The translations under genes were made by a program, and so were the position numbers. The notes under the pieces are model-generated. The model saw only the letters and a program-made list of their open reading frames with translations, did not search any database and had not been told where the DNA came from. A stretch of DNA of 64,000 bases from NCBI GenBank assembly GCA_003020945.1, contig PXRU01000002.1, forward strand, positions 158,097 through 222,096, written 5' to 3'. Source of the DNA: Halobacteriales archaeon QS_6_71_20 (lineage in GTDB: Archaea > Halobacteriota > Halobacteria > Halobacteriales > Haloferacaceae). Below are positions 19,972-29,081 of this stretch, in pieces (position 1 is the stretch's first letter; each line of letters begins with the position of its first letter).

Positions 19972-20871
19972 TCACTCCGGGGAGAGCGCGGTGTCGATGT
20001 CCTCGGCGAGCGCGATCTCGAGCGACCGCGTCGCCCTCGTCGCCTCCGCCTCGTTCTCCATCAGCACGGTCTCGCTGGGGAACAGGTCCTCGCCGAGGAC
20101 GAGTCCGTGGTCGCGGGCGGTGCCGCCGGTGACGGTGAGGTAGACGCCGAGGCCCGTCTCCGCGATCGCGGCCTCCTCCTCCTGCCCGGGCGTCGGGTAG
20201 ACGAACTCGACGCCGTCGAGCGCGTCCGTCCCCAGCACCGCCTCGACGAGCCGCTCGTACCGGGGGGAGATACACAGCGGCCCCTCGTGGTCGGCGACGA
20301 ACGCGCGGTCCAGGTCCGTGCCGGCCGGCACCGTCTCCGGCGTCGCCATCAGGGTGTGACGGACGGTGTCGCCGAGGCCGGTCACCACGCGGACGTCGGT
20401 GTCGCGCGGGTCGATCCGGGCGTTCACGTCCGAGAGGTCCCTGAGCCCTTCGGGGCGGAGGCCGACGACCTCCTCCAACACCAGGTCCGCGGAGTCGAAC
20501 CCCAGCGCGAACTCGTGGGTGCGCAGCGCGCGGAACGGCTCCTCGCGGCCCACCAGCCGGACGTCCCGGCCGTCGACCGCGACGAGCGCGGAGTCGAACA
20601 CGATCCGTCGGGGGAAGCCGTCGCGGTCGTCGCGAACGAGGGTGTACTCCGGGCCGCGCCCGTCCGGGTCGCTGTACGCCGCGAGCCGGTCGTACACGCC
20701 GCGCTCGTCGCGGTCGATCCCCTTCGTGACGGCCTTCTCGTAGCGGAGCGTCGACGCCACCTCGTCCGCGAGCGTCGTGGCGTCGTCGCCGACGACCGCG
20801 GCGATCCGTCCGAGGGCGGCCTCCAGCGGCCGTCCCTTGCGGGGAACGGCGACGGAGACGGGACTGCTCAT
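19972..20871 (-). CDS. Conserved protein with HisG-like (ATP phosphoribosyltransferase) features
   Basis: N-term VAVPRKGRPLEAAL; C-term ISPRYERLVEAV...GLGVYLTVTGGTARDHGLVLGEDLFPSETVLMEN resembling HisG catalytic end; family call tentative. Confidence 0.45.
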   Translation of the reverse strand: MSSPVSVAVPRKGRPLEAALGRIAAVVGDDATTLADEVASTLRYEKAVTKGIDRDERGVYDRLAAYSDPDGRGPEYTLVRDDRDGFPRRIVFDSALVAVDGRDVRLVGREEPFRALRTHEFALGFDSADLVLEEVVGLRPEGLRDLSDVNARIDPRDTDVRVVTGLGDTVRHTLMATPETVPAGTDLDRAFVADHEGPLCISPRYERLVEAVLGTDALDGVEFVYPTPGQEEEAAIAETGLGVYLTVTGGTARDHGLVLGEDLFPSETVLMENEAEATRATRSLEIALAEDIDTALSPE

Positions 20872-20933
20872 TGGCGGACGGTCGTGGTCCCGGTGCAAAA
20901 GCGGCGCGTTTCGTCGGGGCGGCGCCCGCCGGA

Positions 20934-22535
20934 CTACTCCGCGCTCCCGTCGCCGGGGCCGAACACCGACGAGAGCCGCTCCCGGAACTCCTCGAACCCC
21001 GCGAGCTCCTCGTGGACCTCCTCCAGTTCCGAGCGCATCTCCGAGAGCCCGTCGTCGACCGTCGCGGAGACGGACTCCACCTCCTCGCCCAGGTCGGCCA
21101 GCTCCTCGCGCAGGTCCGCGACCGCCTCGTCGTCGCCCTCGACCTCCTCGGCGACGTCGTCGAGGTCCCCGCGCAGCTCCTCCAGCCGCGACTCCAAGTC
21201 CTCGGTCGTCTCCGCCAGCTCCGCCTCCAGCGCCGCGACGTCGTCGCCGACGGCGTCGACGTCGTCGTCGACGGCCGCCACGTCCGAGCGGATCCCGTCG
21301 CGCTCGTCGGCGGCGTCGTCGAGCTCCGCCCGCGTCTCGTCGATGGCGTCGTCGAGCTCGTCGAGGTCGGCCTGTAGCCCGTCCATCCACTCCTCGGCGA
21401 AGCCGTTCTCGTCGACGAACGCCTCCAGCGCGTCCGCGTAGGCGGCCACGTCCTCCACCTTCGACTGGAGGCGGCCGATCCGGGCGTCGACGCTCGTCGA
21501 GTGGTTCAGCTCCAGCTCCTCGGTCAGCGTCTCTCGGTCCGCCTCGGAGACGTTGCCCGCGCGCAGCTCCGCGGCCAGCGCCGCGGCGACGCCCTCCGTG
21601 CCGTCGCCCGCGGCCGCGCCGCCGACCGCCCCGCCGGCCGGGGTGTCCGCCTCGACGGCCCCGCCGTACTCGTCGTCGGACTCCATCGCAGCGGCGGTTT
21701 CGTCGGTCTCGACCGCCTCGGAATCGTCGATGTCGGTGTCCGCGTCGAGATCCAGCGGCTCCGCGGGCTCGGGCTCCGTCCCTGCGTCGGCGTCGACCTC
21801 GGCGTCCGCGTCGCCGCTCTCCGAGTCGTCGAGATCGTCGCTCCCGAGGTCGAGATCCGGAGTCGCCTCGTCGCTCTCCCCGTCCGCGCCGGCGTTGCCT
21901 CCGGCGACGGTGGCGGCGTCGTCCGGTTCGTCGAGGCCGACCGGCCCGGCGCCGCCGTCGTCCGTGACTGCCCCGTCATCGGCCGCGAGCGGATCGGCGT
22001 CGGCGGCACCGAGGTCGGCCTCGGCGGCCGCGAGGTCGATCCCGCCGTCGTCCGCGTCGTCGTGGGCGGCGTCCGGCCCGTCGGCGTCGGCGCCGGCGAG
22101 CACGTCGCGGACCGCCTGGGAGGAGTCGTCGCCGATCACGTCGGCCACGTCGCCGACGGGGTCGTCCTCGTCGGTCGCCTCCGCGACGGTCGGCTCCCCG
22201 AGGAAGCGCTCCCCCTCGGCGGGGTCGTCCGTCCGGATGCCGTACACCGTCGTCACCTCCTCGCCGGGGTCGAGCCGGCGGCGGTACTCGACGCGGTGGT
22301 CCTGGTACGCCGTCCAGTGTTCGGACTCGTACTCCGGGTGGAATCCGATGCGGTCCATCGGAAAGTCCGCGGGGATGTCGTCGACGAGGCGGAACTCGGT
22401 CGGCTCCTCGCGGTCAAGGCGGAGGACGAACTCGATCGCGGGGACGGGGAACTCGTCCGCGCTGAACCGCTTCTCGACGGTGACGCCGTCGGCCTCGACG
22501 GTGACGACCCCCTCCGTATCGGACCCCTGGCTCAT
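20934..22535 (-). CDS. Acidic coiled-coil protein of unknown function
   Basis: Globular N-terminus, D/E/A low-complexity linker, long coiled-coil C-terminus (RAELDDAADERDGIRSDVAAVDDDVDAV...). Confidence 0.65.
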   Translation of the reverse strand: MSQGSDTEGVVTVEADGVTVEKRFSADEFPVPAIEFVLRLDREEPTEFRLVDDIPADFPMDRIGFHPEYESEHWTAYQDHRVEYRRRLDPGEEVTTVYGIRTDDPAEGERFLGEPTVAEATDEDDPVGDVADVIGDDSSQAVRDVLAGADADGPDAAHDDADDGGIDLAAAEADLGAADADPLAADDGAVTDDGGAGPVGLDEPDDAATVAGGNAGADGESDEATPDLDLGSDDLDDSESGDADAEVDADAGTEPEPAEPLDLDADTDIDDSEAVETDETAAAMESDDEYGGAVEADTPAGGAVGGAAAGDGTEGVAAALAAELRAGNVSEADRETLTEELELNHSTSVDARIGRLQSKVEDVAAYADALEAFVDENGFAEEWMDGLQADLDELDDAIDETRAELDDAADERDGIRSDVAAVDDDVDAVGDDVAALEAELAETTEDLESRLEELRGDLDDVAEEVEGDDEAVADLREELADLGEEVESVSATVDDGLSEMRSELEEVHEELAGFEEFRERLSSVFGPGDGSAE

Positions 22536-22636
22536 GCGTTCACGGACCCCGTGCCGGCATAAAAAGTCACCGGGCCGATTATCGACGCGTCGATCCGGGT
22601 ACGCGCCGCGGCCCGCGGCGAGGAGGGGCGGCCCGC

Positions 22637-23083
22637 TCACTCCGTGACGACCGTCACGGGGACCGACGAGTCCAGGATTATCCGCTGGGTGTCGTCGCCG
22701 AACACCGCCTTCCCGGTCGGCGAGCGGTTCTTCCCGGCGAGGAACACGTGGTCGCAGTCGCGGCGGCGCGCCTCCGTGAGCACGGTTTCGGCGCGGTCGC
22801 CGAGGCTCCCGACGGTCTCGTACGCGATGTCCACGTCGTCGAGCACCTCCCTGCCGATGTCGGCGGCGTACGCTCGGGCGCCCTCGACGGCCTGGCCGAC
22901 GCTGTAGGTGGAGTCGCCGCGGGAGATCTTCGCGAGCTGTTCGCGCTGTTCGTCGTACTCGTCCTCGTCGGTCACGTGCAGCAGGGTCAGGTCGGCGCCG
23001 ACGCCGGCGGCGAGCTTCCCCGCCTCCCGCGTCAGCGTCTTTGCGGTTTCGGTCGGGCCGACGACCGCGAGCGCGTGATCCAT
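22637..23083 (-). CDS. Universal stress protein (UspA family)
   Basis: MDHALAVVGPTETAKTL..ADLTLLHV...DHVFLAGKNRSPTGKAVFGDDTQRIILDSSVPVTVV. Confidence 0.88.
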   Translation of the reverse strand: MDHALAVVGPTETAKTLTREAGKLAAGVGADLTLLHVTDEDEYDEQREQLAKISRGDSTYSVGQAVEGARAYAADIGREVLDDVDIAYETVGSLGDRAETVLTEARRRDCDHVFLAGKNRSPTGKAVFGDDTQRIILDSSVPVTVVTE

Positions 23084-23176
23084 GTCTCCCGTCTGACCGG
23101 AGCCCATCAAAAATCCTGAGGTTCCGGACACGTGATCGCGTGGCACGGATCCGGGCGTCGAGCGTCGGCCGCCCGC

Positions 23177-24028
23177 TCACAGATCGAGCCGGTCGCCGAT
23201 CTCGACGACGTCGAGCCGGTCGGGGTACTCGAAGCCGCGGACGTGGTCGTGGAGGGCGGTCGGGTCGGCCGTCAGCCCCTTCCACATGTCCCAGTGGCTC
23301 GGGAGCAGGCGGTCGGCGCGCAGCGCCTCCGCCACCGCGACGGCCTGGTTCTCGTCGCAGTACCACCGGGTGCGCTCGGGCTCGCGGGTCCGCTTGTCCG
23401 GGACGCGCCCGACTGAGCCGAACGCGACGACCGCGAGGTCCACGTCGTACGCCGCGCCGAGGTCCGCGAAGCCGTCGGACGGCTTGGTGTCGCCGCCGTG
23501 GAAGACGGTCGTGTCGCCGTGGCGGATCACGTAGCCGACGGGGTGGGTGGCGTCCGGGTCGTTGACCCGAACCACGTCGACCTCGAAGTCGCCGACCGAG
23601 AACGAGTCGCCCTCCTCGACCTCGACCAACTGGTCGTCGCGCACGTCCCAGCCGTCGGTCCATCCCTCTTCCTCCGTCACGGCGAGGGAGTCGTCCGCGC
23701 CGTAGAAGGTCGCCCGCGAGTCGGCGAGGATCGGCGCCTGCGAGGGGCCGTGGACGTGGTCGGTGTGTTCGTGGGTCGCAAGCACCGCGTCGGCGTCGTA
23801 CACGTCCGCGGGGTCGAACGGCACCGGGATCATCCGGACGGTCCGGGGCGGGTCGCCGAGGCCGACGTACGGGTCGATCCAGAGGCTCGTCTCGTCGCGC
23901 CCCTTCAGCACGAAGCCGTTGCAGCCGAGATACCACAGCGCCAGCCCGTCGGGCTCGGCGGCCTCGATCGTTCGCGGCAGCCAGTCGCCCCAGTCGGAAG
24001 CGATCGTCGGGTCGCTCGCGTCGTTCAT
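23177..24028 (-). CDS. MBL-fold metal-dependent hydrolase (UlaG-like)
   Basis: LATHEHTDHVHG, TVFHGGDTKPSDGF, LLPSHWDMW. Confidence 0.85.
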   Translation of the reverse strand: MNDASDPTIASDWGDWLPRTIEAAEPDGLALWYLGCNGFVLKGRDETSLWIDPYVGLGDPPRTVRMIPVPFDPADVYDADAVLATHEHTDHVHGPSQAPILADSRATFYGADDSLAVTEEEGWTDGWDVRDDQLVEVEEGDSFSVGDFEVDVVRVNDPDATHPVGYVIRHGDTTVFHGGDTKPSDGFADLGAAYDVDLAVVAFGSVGRVPDKRTREPERTRWYCDENQAVAVAEALRADRLLPSHWDMWKGLTADPTALHDHVRGFEYPDRLDVVEIGDRLDL

Positions 24029-24090
24029 GCGCGGTGGTTCCGAGGGGGAGCCGTAAGGTCTGTCGGCTCGGGCGGGCGGTAGGCGGATCC

Positions 24091-24173
24091 TATCTGCCGT
24101 TGCCGACGGGTACCTCACGCAAACCGGGGAGTACTGTCCGCAAGCCGACGAATACCTCCCGCAAGCCGCCGAG
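24091..24173. repeat. Short tandem repeat, about 3-4 units of 21 nt
   Basis: TACCTCACGCAAACCGGGGAG / TACTGTCCGCAAGCCGACGAA / TACCTCCCGCAAGCCGCCGAG, preceded by a weaker 20-nt unit. Confidence 0.7.
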
Positions 24174-24208
24174 TAACTATGCCCCCGAGTGTCGTTCCCC
24201 GAAAGCAT

Positions 24209-24343
24209 ATGACACAGCACTCGGAGGACGCGGACATGGAGTCGGGAGCGCATCGGACGATGGAGTTCGCCGCGATGCGGGACAACATCGCGGAGTGCGT
24301 CGCTCTGGTGGACGCACAGACGTTCGGGACGACGGCGAACTGA
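24209..24343 (+). CDS. Possible 44-aa small protein (absent from ORF track)
   Basis: MTQHSEDADMESGAHRTMEFAAMRDNIAECVALVDAQTFGTTAN; ATG to TGA, sits in the gap between two genes transcribed leftward. Confidence 0.35.
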   Translation: MTQHSEDADMESGAHRTMEFAAMRDNIAECVALVDAQTFGTTAN

Positions 24344-24442
24344 GCGGCCGACCCCGCGAGCGGGACCGGGAGGACGCGCGACGAGCGCGGCGTCAGGCCT
24401 GTCGCGTCCGCCACCGACGTTTCCCTCACCGCTCGCGCGCCC

Positions 24443-25480
24443 TCACCAGGTGCCGTGGAACGTGTCGAACTCCAGGTCCTCGAGCGGCTCGTTGCCGACG
24501 GCGATCTCGTACTCGCCGGGCGTGAGCATCGGCTTGTGGAACTGCGGCCCGTCGTCGGTCGTGATCCGGGGACAGCCGGTGTTGACGAAGGCGTCGAAGT
24601 CGAAGTTTCGGAGGCGGTCGGGCGTCACCTCGTCCATCGTGATGAGGTGGGCGTCGTCGTCGTTCTCGACGATCTCCTCGGCGGTGTCCCAGCGGCCCTG
24701 CCCGATCTTCGTACAGAAGATGACGCCGAAGCTGTCGGCGTCCATCGCGCGGTGGACGGCGCCGTAGCGCTGCTTCAGGAACTTCTCGGTGTCGGCGACC
24801 GTGACGACGTTGTTGACGGGGTCGCCGATGACCACCGTCTTCTCGGGGTGTTCCATCGCGAGCCCGAGGGGGTGGAACTTCCCGCCGCCGACGTACAGTA
24901 CCTGGTCGGCGTCGATGTCGGCGCTGGCGTAGTTGCAGCCGAGCACCTGCCCCTCGTGGGTGAGCCGGTCGTCGCCGCGGCGGGTGTGGACCTCGAAGCC
25001 GCGCTCCTCCAGCCAGTCGACCATGTCGCCGAAGCGGTTCATGTGCTGGGCGGTCGTCACCAGCCCCACGTCCGGGTCGTCCTCGGGGTCCGCCAGCTCC
25101 GCCAGCGACTCCTCCATGATCGGGAACGGATCGACGTTCGAGAACAGAGGGACGTAGATGATCTTGTCGGAGTCTTTCATCGGCGAGTGGCCGAAGTGGA
25201 CGAACACGTCACACCGCCGCATGAGGTAGGTGTCGAGGTCGCAGGCGCCGTAGCAGGGCTGGCCGGAGATGAGGTACGTCACGTTCTCGGTCAGCTCGCG
25301 GAGGTCGTCGGCGACTGCGGGGGCGCGGCGCTTCAGCCCCTCGGGGAACTGGAGGCCGACCTTGTCGGCGTCGCGCTCCTCGACCGCCTCGACGATGCGG
25401 TCGAGCTCGTAATCCCACTCGCGGTCGTGTTTGAGCGACATCCCCGTGTTCGTGAGGTCGCCCTCGCTCCGCTGGCTCAT
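24443..25480 (-). CDS. dph2: Diphthamide biosynthesis protein Dph2 (archaeal)
   Basis: VGLQFPEGLKRRA, SGQPCYGACDLDTYLMRRCDVFVHFGHSPM, NTGCPRITTDDG. Confidence 0.9.
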   Translation of the reverse strand: MSQRSEGDLTNTGMSLKHDREWDYELDRIVEAVEERDADKVGLQFPEGLKRRAPAVADDLRELTENVTYLISGQPCYGACDLDTYLMRRCDVFVHFGHSPMKDSDKIIYVPLFSNVDPFPIMEESLAELADPEDDPDVGLVTTAQHMNRFGDMVDWLEERGFEVHTRRGDDRLTHEGQVLGCNYASADIDADQVLYVGGGKFHPLGLAMEHPEKTVVIGDPVNNVVTVADTEKFLKQRYGAVHRAMDADSFGVIFCTKIGQGRWDTAEEIVENDDDAHLITMDEVTPDRLRNFDFDAFVNTGCPRITTDDGPQFHKPMLTPGEYEIAVGNEPLEDLEFDTFHGTW

Positions 25481-25506
25481 TGCCTCTCGGTAGCTGCCGG
25501 AGGCGG

Positions 25507-25656
25507 TTAAGCGGCGCGCTCCGGCGACTTCCGAGCGAACGCCTCACACGGCCCGGACGTGATCTTACCGTCGCCCGTCCGAGTCGTCGCCGGGAACGAC
25601 GAGCCGACCGCGGCTCCGACGAGCGCGAGGCCCACCCCCACCCCGAGCGAGATCAT
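25507..25656 (-). CDS. Small 49-aa membrane-associated protein
   Basis: MISLGVGVGLALVGAAVGSSFPATTRTGDGKITSGPCEAFARKSPERAA; hydrophobic N-terminal helix. Confidence 0.4.
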   Translation of the reverse strand: MISLGVGVGLALVGAAVGSSFPATTRTGDGKITSGPCEAFARKSPERAA

Positions 25657-25700
25657 GACGGGTGCGCGAGCGCCGTCAAAAACGCCTGACTGCCGGCCGA

Positions 25701-26327
25701 CTACGCGATGTCGCGGGAGGTGTCGATAGCGACCTCCTCCTCCAGCTTCAGCTTCACCGTCTCGTCGAGCGCGCGCCCGCCGCGGAACTTCGGGACGGCC
25801 AGCTTGTTGACCACGTCGTCGCCGCGGACCTGTGTGTCGAGGTCCCACACCACGTCGGCGACGTGTGCGGTCACCGCCCGGTTGCGCGGCTCGTCGTCCC
25901 CCTTCATCGCGTGGAGGAAGGCGACGCTGCCGGTGTTGACCATCGCCGTCTGTAGCTCGTTGAGGAAGCGCCGGTAGCGGGAGCGGTCGGTCCGCTCCAG
26001 CGGGTCGAGCGCGTCGACGACGAGGTTGGCGTTCTCGGGAAGCGCGCTGATCAGTCGGTTCGCGGCGTCCAGCGGCGCGTCGCCGCCGATGTCGCGCACG
26101 GTCGGGGTGCCGACCCGCGACTTCGTCCGGTCGACGGCGTCCTCGACGGCCTGGTCCGACCGGAGGCTCGTCAGGTACAGCGTGCCGCGCGCGGCCGTGA
26201 GTTCGTACAGCAGCAGCTCCGACTGGCTCGCGGGGTCCGCCGAGAACAGCACGATGCTGCCCGCGGGGATGCCGCCGTCGAGTCGACGGTCGAGCACGTC
26301 GATGCCGGTCGGGAGCCGCTGCGCCAT
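25701..26327 (-). CDS. RAD55/KaiC-like RecA-superfamily protein
   Basis: LPTGIDVLDRRLDGGIPAGSIVLFSADPASQSELLLYEL (degenerate Walker A), NLVVDALDPLERTD. Confidence 0.75.
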   Translation of the reverse strand: MAQRLPTGIDVLDRRLDGGIPAGSIVLFSADPASQSELLLYELTAARGTLYLTSLRSDQAVEDAVDRTKSRVGTPTVRDIGGDAPLDAANRLISALPENANLVVDALDPLERTDRSRYRRFLNELQTAMVNTGSVAFLHAMKGDDEPRNRAVTAHVADVVWDLDTQVRGDDVVNKLAVPKFRGGRALDETVKLKLEEEVAIDTSRDIA

Positions 26328-26352
26328 AGCAGGGACCACGGACCTCCCGGGT

Positions 26353-27036
26353 TTAACGGTTTCTCACGGGTGCACCCTCCCCCCCGTGACCGTCCTCAGT
26401 GGTCGCGAGCGTCTCCACGGCCTCCCGGCACGCCGACCGGAGCCGGTCGGACTCGACGGCCGGCTCCCGGACGCGAGGGATCCGGGCGACGATCGGACAG
26501 CCCAGCAGGTCGGCCACGCCCGGCGGGACCGCGGTCGCGCAGGTTACGACGGCGCCGACGACGGGCGTGCCGAGGCGCCGCGCCATCGCCCCGGCGGTGG
26601 CCGCGTCGCGGAGCGCGGCGGCGCACGGCTCGGCGACCAGCAGCGCGCCGTCGGCGACCCGAACCGGCGCGGCCGCGTCGGGACCGGCCCCGGCGGGACA
26701 GTCGAGGAACACGCGGGCGTCCGACGGTGCCCCACGCCGAACGCGACGAAGCAGGGACTCCGTGTCGTGCGCCCGCGGTCGCTCCGGCGCGGGGAGTACG
26801 CGCGGCCCGGAGTCGTACGGCGCCCGGACGGCGTCGAGGGGCGAGCCGGCGGCCGCTTCCTCGCCGCCCGGATACTCGACCCGGCGGCGGGCGCCGGCGA
26901 CCGCGCCGAGGTCCGGGAGGTCCCAGTCGGCGTCGACCGCCAGCGCGTCGTCGCCGCCGGCGGCGACCGCCCGGGCCAACCCGAGCGTCGTCGTCGTCTT
27001 CCCGGTTCCGCCCTTCCCGCCGGTGACAGCGAGCAC
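26353..27036 (-). CDS. ParA/MinD-family ATPase
   Basis: MLAVTGGKGGTGKTTTTLGLARAVAAGGDDALAVDADWDLPDL deviant Walker A. Confidence 0.85.
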   Translation of the reverse strand: MLAVTGGKGGTGKTTTTLGLARAVAAGGDDALAVDADWDLPDLGAVAGARRRVEYPGGEEAAAGSPLDAVRAPYDSGPRVLPAPERPRAHDTESLLRRVRRGAPSDARVFLDCPAGAGPDAAAPVRVADGALLVAEPCAAALRDAATAGAMARRLGTPVVGAVVTCATAVPPGVADLLGCPIVARIPRVREPAVESDRLRSACREAVETLATTEDGHGGEGAPVRNR

Positions 27037-27130
27037 GGGACGGCTGCGTCGCTATCGGGTTTCAATTCTCGCTCTCGCTCCGAGAAGTGACACCCGACTC
27101 AGCAACCGCCGGACGCGGCTCGACAGCGAC

Positions 27131-27532
27131 TCAGTCCTGACAACAGCCGCCGGCCTCGCCGCCGAAGTCGACCGTCAGCGGCTCCGAGACGGCCTCGTTC
27201 AGCGTCTCCAGCCGGTCGCGGAGCTCGTCCTGTGCGGCGACGTACTCCGACATGACGGGCAGGGAGTGGAGCGCCTCCTGGGCCTCCTGTACCTTCCGCA
27301 TCGCCGCCTCGTCGGCGCGGCCGGCCTGGCGGGCCATCGCGAACTCCTGTCGGAGCTGCTCGAACTCCGAGATCCGCTCCTGGGCCTCCTCGTCGGCCTG
27401 GACGGCGGCTTTCGCCTCCTCGAGGCGACGGTACTCGGACGTCTCCGCGATGGCGTCGCCGAGCCTGGCCGCGAGCTCCTCCGGGGAGTCGTCCGACGCG
27501 GCCGTCTCGGCGGCGTCCGTTTCGATACTCAT
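27131..27532 (-). CDS. YlbF-family regulator-like protein with C-terminal Cys-Cys
   Basis: ELAARLGDAIAETSEYRRLEEAKAAVQADEEAQERISEFEQLRQEF ... GGCCQD. Confidence 0.75.
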   Translation of the reverse strand: MSIETDAAETAASDDSPEELAARLGDAIAETSEYRRLEEAKAAVQADEEAQERISEFEQLRQEFAMARQAGRADEAAMRKVQEAQEALHSLPVMSEYVAAQDELRDRLETLNEAVSEPLTVDFGGEAGGCCQD

Positions 27533-27607
27533 GGTACGACACAGGCGTCGGCCGCTGTTAAGCCCCCCGATGTGCCGGCAGCCGACCGCTCGACGGCGCG
27601 GCCGCCG

Positions 27608-27868
27608 CTACGTCACGACGGCGTACGCCGCGGCCGCCACGGTGGCGAGCACGACGACCGCGGTCCAGACCCGCGGGGTGTCGACGGCGGCGTACGGGCC
27701 GCCCTTCCTGGTGAACAGGTAGAGGAAGTACACGGCGACGGGAACCAGCCGCACGGGCGTCGAGACGGGCACGCCGGCGAACAGGTCGAGCCCGACCGTC
27801 AGGGCGACCGCGCCGAGCGCGGCGGCGACCGCGACCGTGAGATCCGCACGGGCGTCGCTGAGGTCCAT
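27608..27868 (-). CDS. Small membrane protein
   Basis: 86 aa, three hydrophobic segments (LTVAVAAALGAVALTVGL, VRLVPVAVYFLYLF, AVVVLATVAAAAYAVV). Confidence 0.55.
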   Translation of the reverse strand: MDLSDARADLTVAVAAALGAVALTVGLDLFAGVPVSTPVRLVPVAVYFLYLFTRKGGPYAAVDTPRVWTAVVVLATVAAAAYAVVT

Positions 27869-27944
27869 CGGTTCGGGTGACGGGAAAACCGAAGTAATCC
27901 GTGTCGGTTTCGCGTGAGTCCGCCGTGCCGGCCGGGTATCCGCG

Positions 27945-28946
27945 CTACTCGTCGGCGTCCTCGAGCTCCTCGACGAGCTCGTCGGCGTCGACATCGACGT
28001 CGTCCATGTCGACGTCGTCGAGCGCCTCCTCGAGCTCCTCGCCGCCCATGCCGCCGCCGCCCATGCCGCCCATCATGCCGCCCATGCCGCCCATCATCCC
28101 GCCGCCGGTGCCGTCGATGACCTCCTCGATGACGACGCGGTCGAGGCCGAGCCGGCCCATGACGTCCTGGGCGATCTGCTGTTTGGAGAACATCCACTGC
28201 TGGTTCATCTGCATCATCGGCGTCGCCTCGATGACCAGCGAGCGGCGCGAGACCTCCCGCGTCTCCGTCTCGCCGTCCTCGCCGTCCTCGACGGCGACCT
28301 CCTCCTCGACGGTGTCGTCCTCGATCCGGACCTCCGGCGTCTCCTGGAGGTACATCCCGATCATGCCGGCGGCCTGCTCCTCCTCGTCGTCGACGAGTTC
28401 GAGGACCTCGTAGTCGTACTCGAGGTCGTCGCCCGCCAGCGGGTGGTTGAAGTCGACGCGCGAGCGCCCGCCGATCACCGTCTCGACGTACCCCTGCTCG
28501 CCGTCGATGGTCACCTGGGCGCCCGGGTAGCGGTCGTCCTCGGGGATCTTCTCGGCGCTGATGGTCCGTACGTCGTCCGGGTCGAACTCCCCGAACGCCT
28601 CCTCGGCGGGGACGGTGACGACGTCGCTGTCGCCGACTGTTCGGCCGATCAGGTCCTCGTCGACGGAGGCGAACACGTGGCCCTCGCCGACGACGATCGT
28701 GCGCGGCGAGAAGTCGTACTCGTCGTCGTCGATGCCGGCCTCCTCGGCGACCGCCTCGCTGGTCGTGTCGACGACACGACCCTCCTCTTCGCCCTCGCCG
28801 GGGACGGTGCGGACGGTGTACTCGATCCGGACGAAGTCGCCGTCCCGGATCCCGTCGGAGCCGTCGGTCTCCGCCTCGGCGTCGTCGGCCGCATCATCGC
28901 CGGCGTCGGCGGCGTCCGCCGCCTCGGCCTGCTCTTCTTCGCTCAT
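27945..28946 (-). CDS. FKBP-type peptidyl-prolyl isomerase (SlyD-like) with Gly/Met-rich tail
   Basis: DGDFVRIEYTVRT, GEGHVFASVDEDLIGRTVGD, RVDFNHPLAGDDLEYDYEV; tail GGGMMGGMGGMMGGMGGGGMGG. Confidence 0.88.
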   Translation of the reverse strand: MSEEEQAEAADAADAGDDAADDAEAETDGSDGIRDGDFVRIEYTVRTVPGEGEEEGRVVDTTSEAVAEEAGIDDDEYDFSPRTIVVGEGHVFASVDEDLIGRTVGDSDVVTVPAEEAFGEFDPDDVRTISAEKIPEDDRYPGAQVTIDGEQGYVETVIGGRSRVDFNHPLAGDDLEYDYEVLELVDDEEEQAAGMIGMYLQETPEVRIEDDTVEEEVAVEDGEDGETETREVSRRSLVIEATPMMQMNQQWMFSKQQIAQDVMGRLGLDRVVIEEVIDGTGGGMMGGMGGMMGGMGGGGMGGEELEEALDDVDMDDVDVDADELVEELEDADE

Positions 28947-29081
28947 GTGCGGACCGTCGCCCGTCCGCTTCTTAACAGTCACGTTTCGGGCGGGCGAACG
29001 CGCGACGGCTCGCCGACGCGATCCGGCCCCGCTCGACCCGGTCACGCCACGCTTTTGCCGACCCCCGCCGACCGTCGACGC

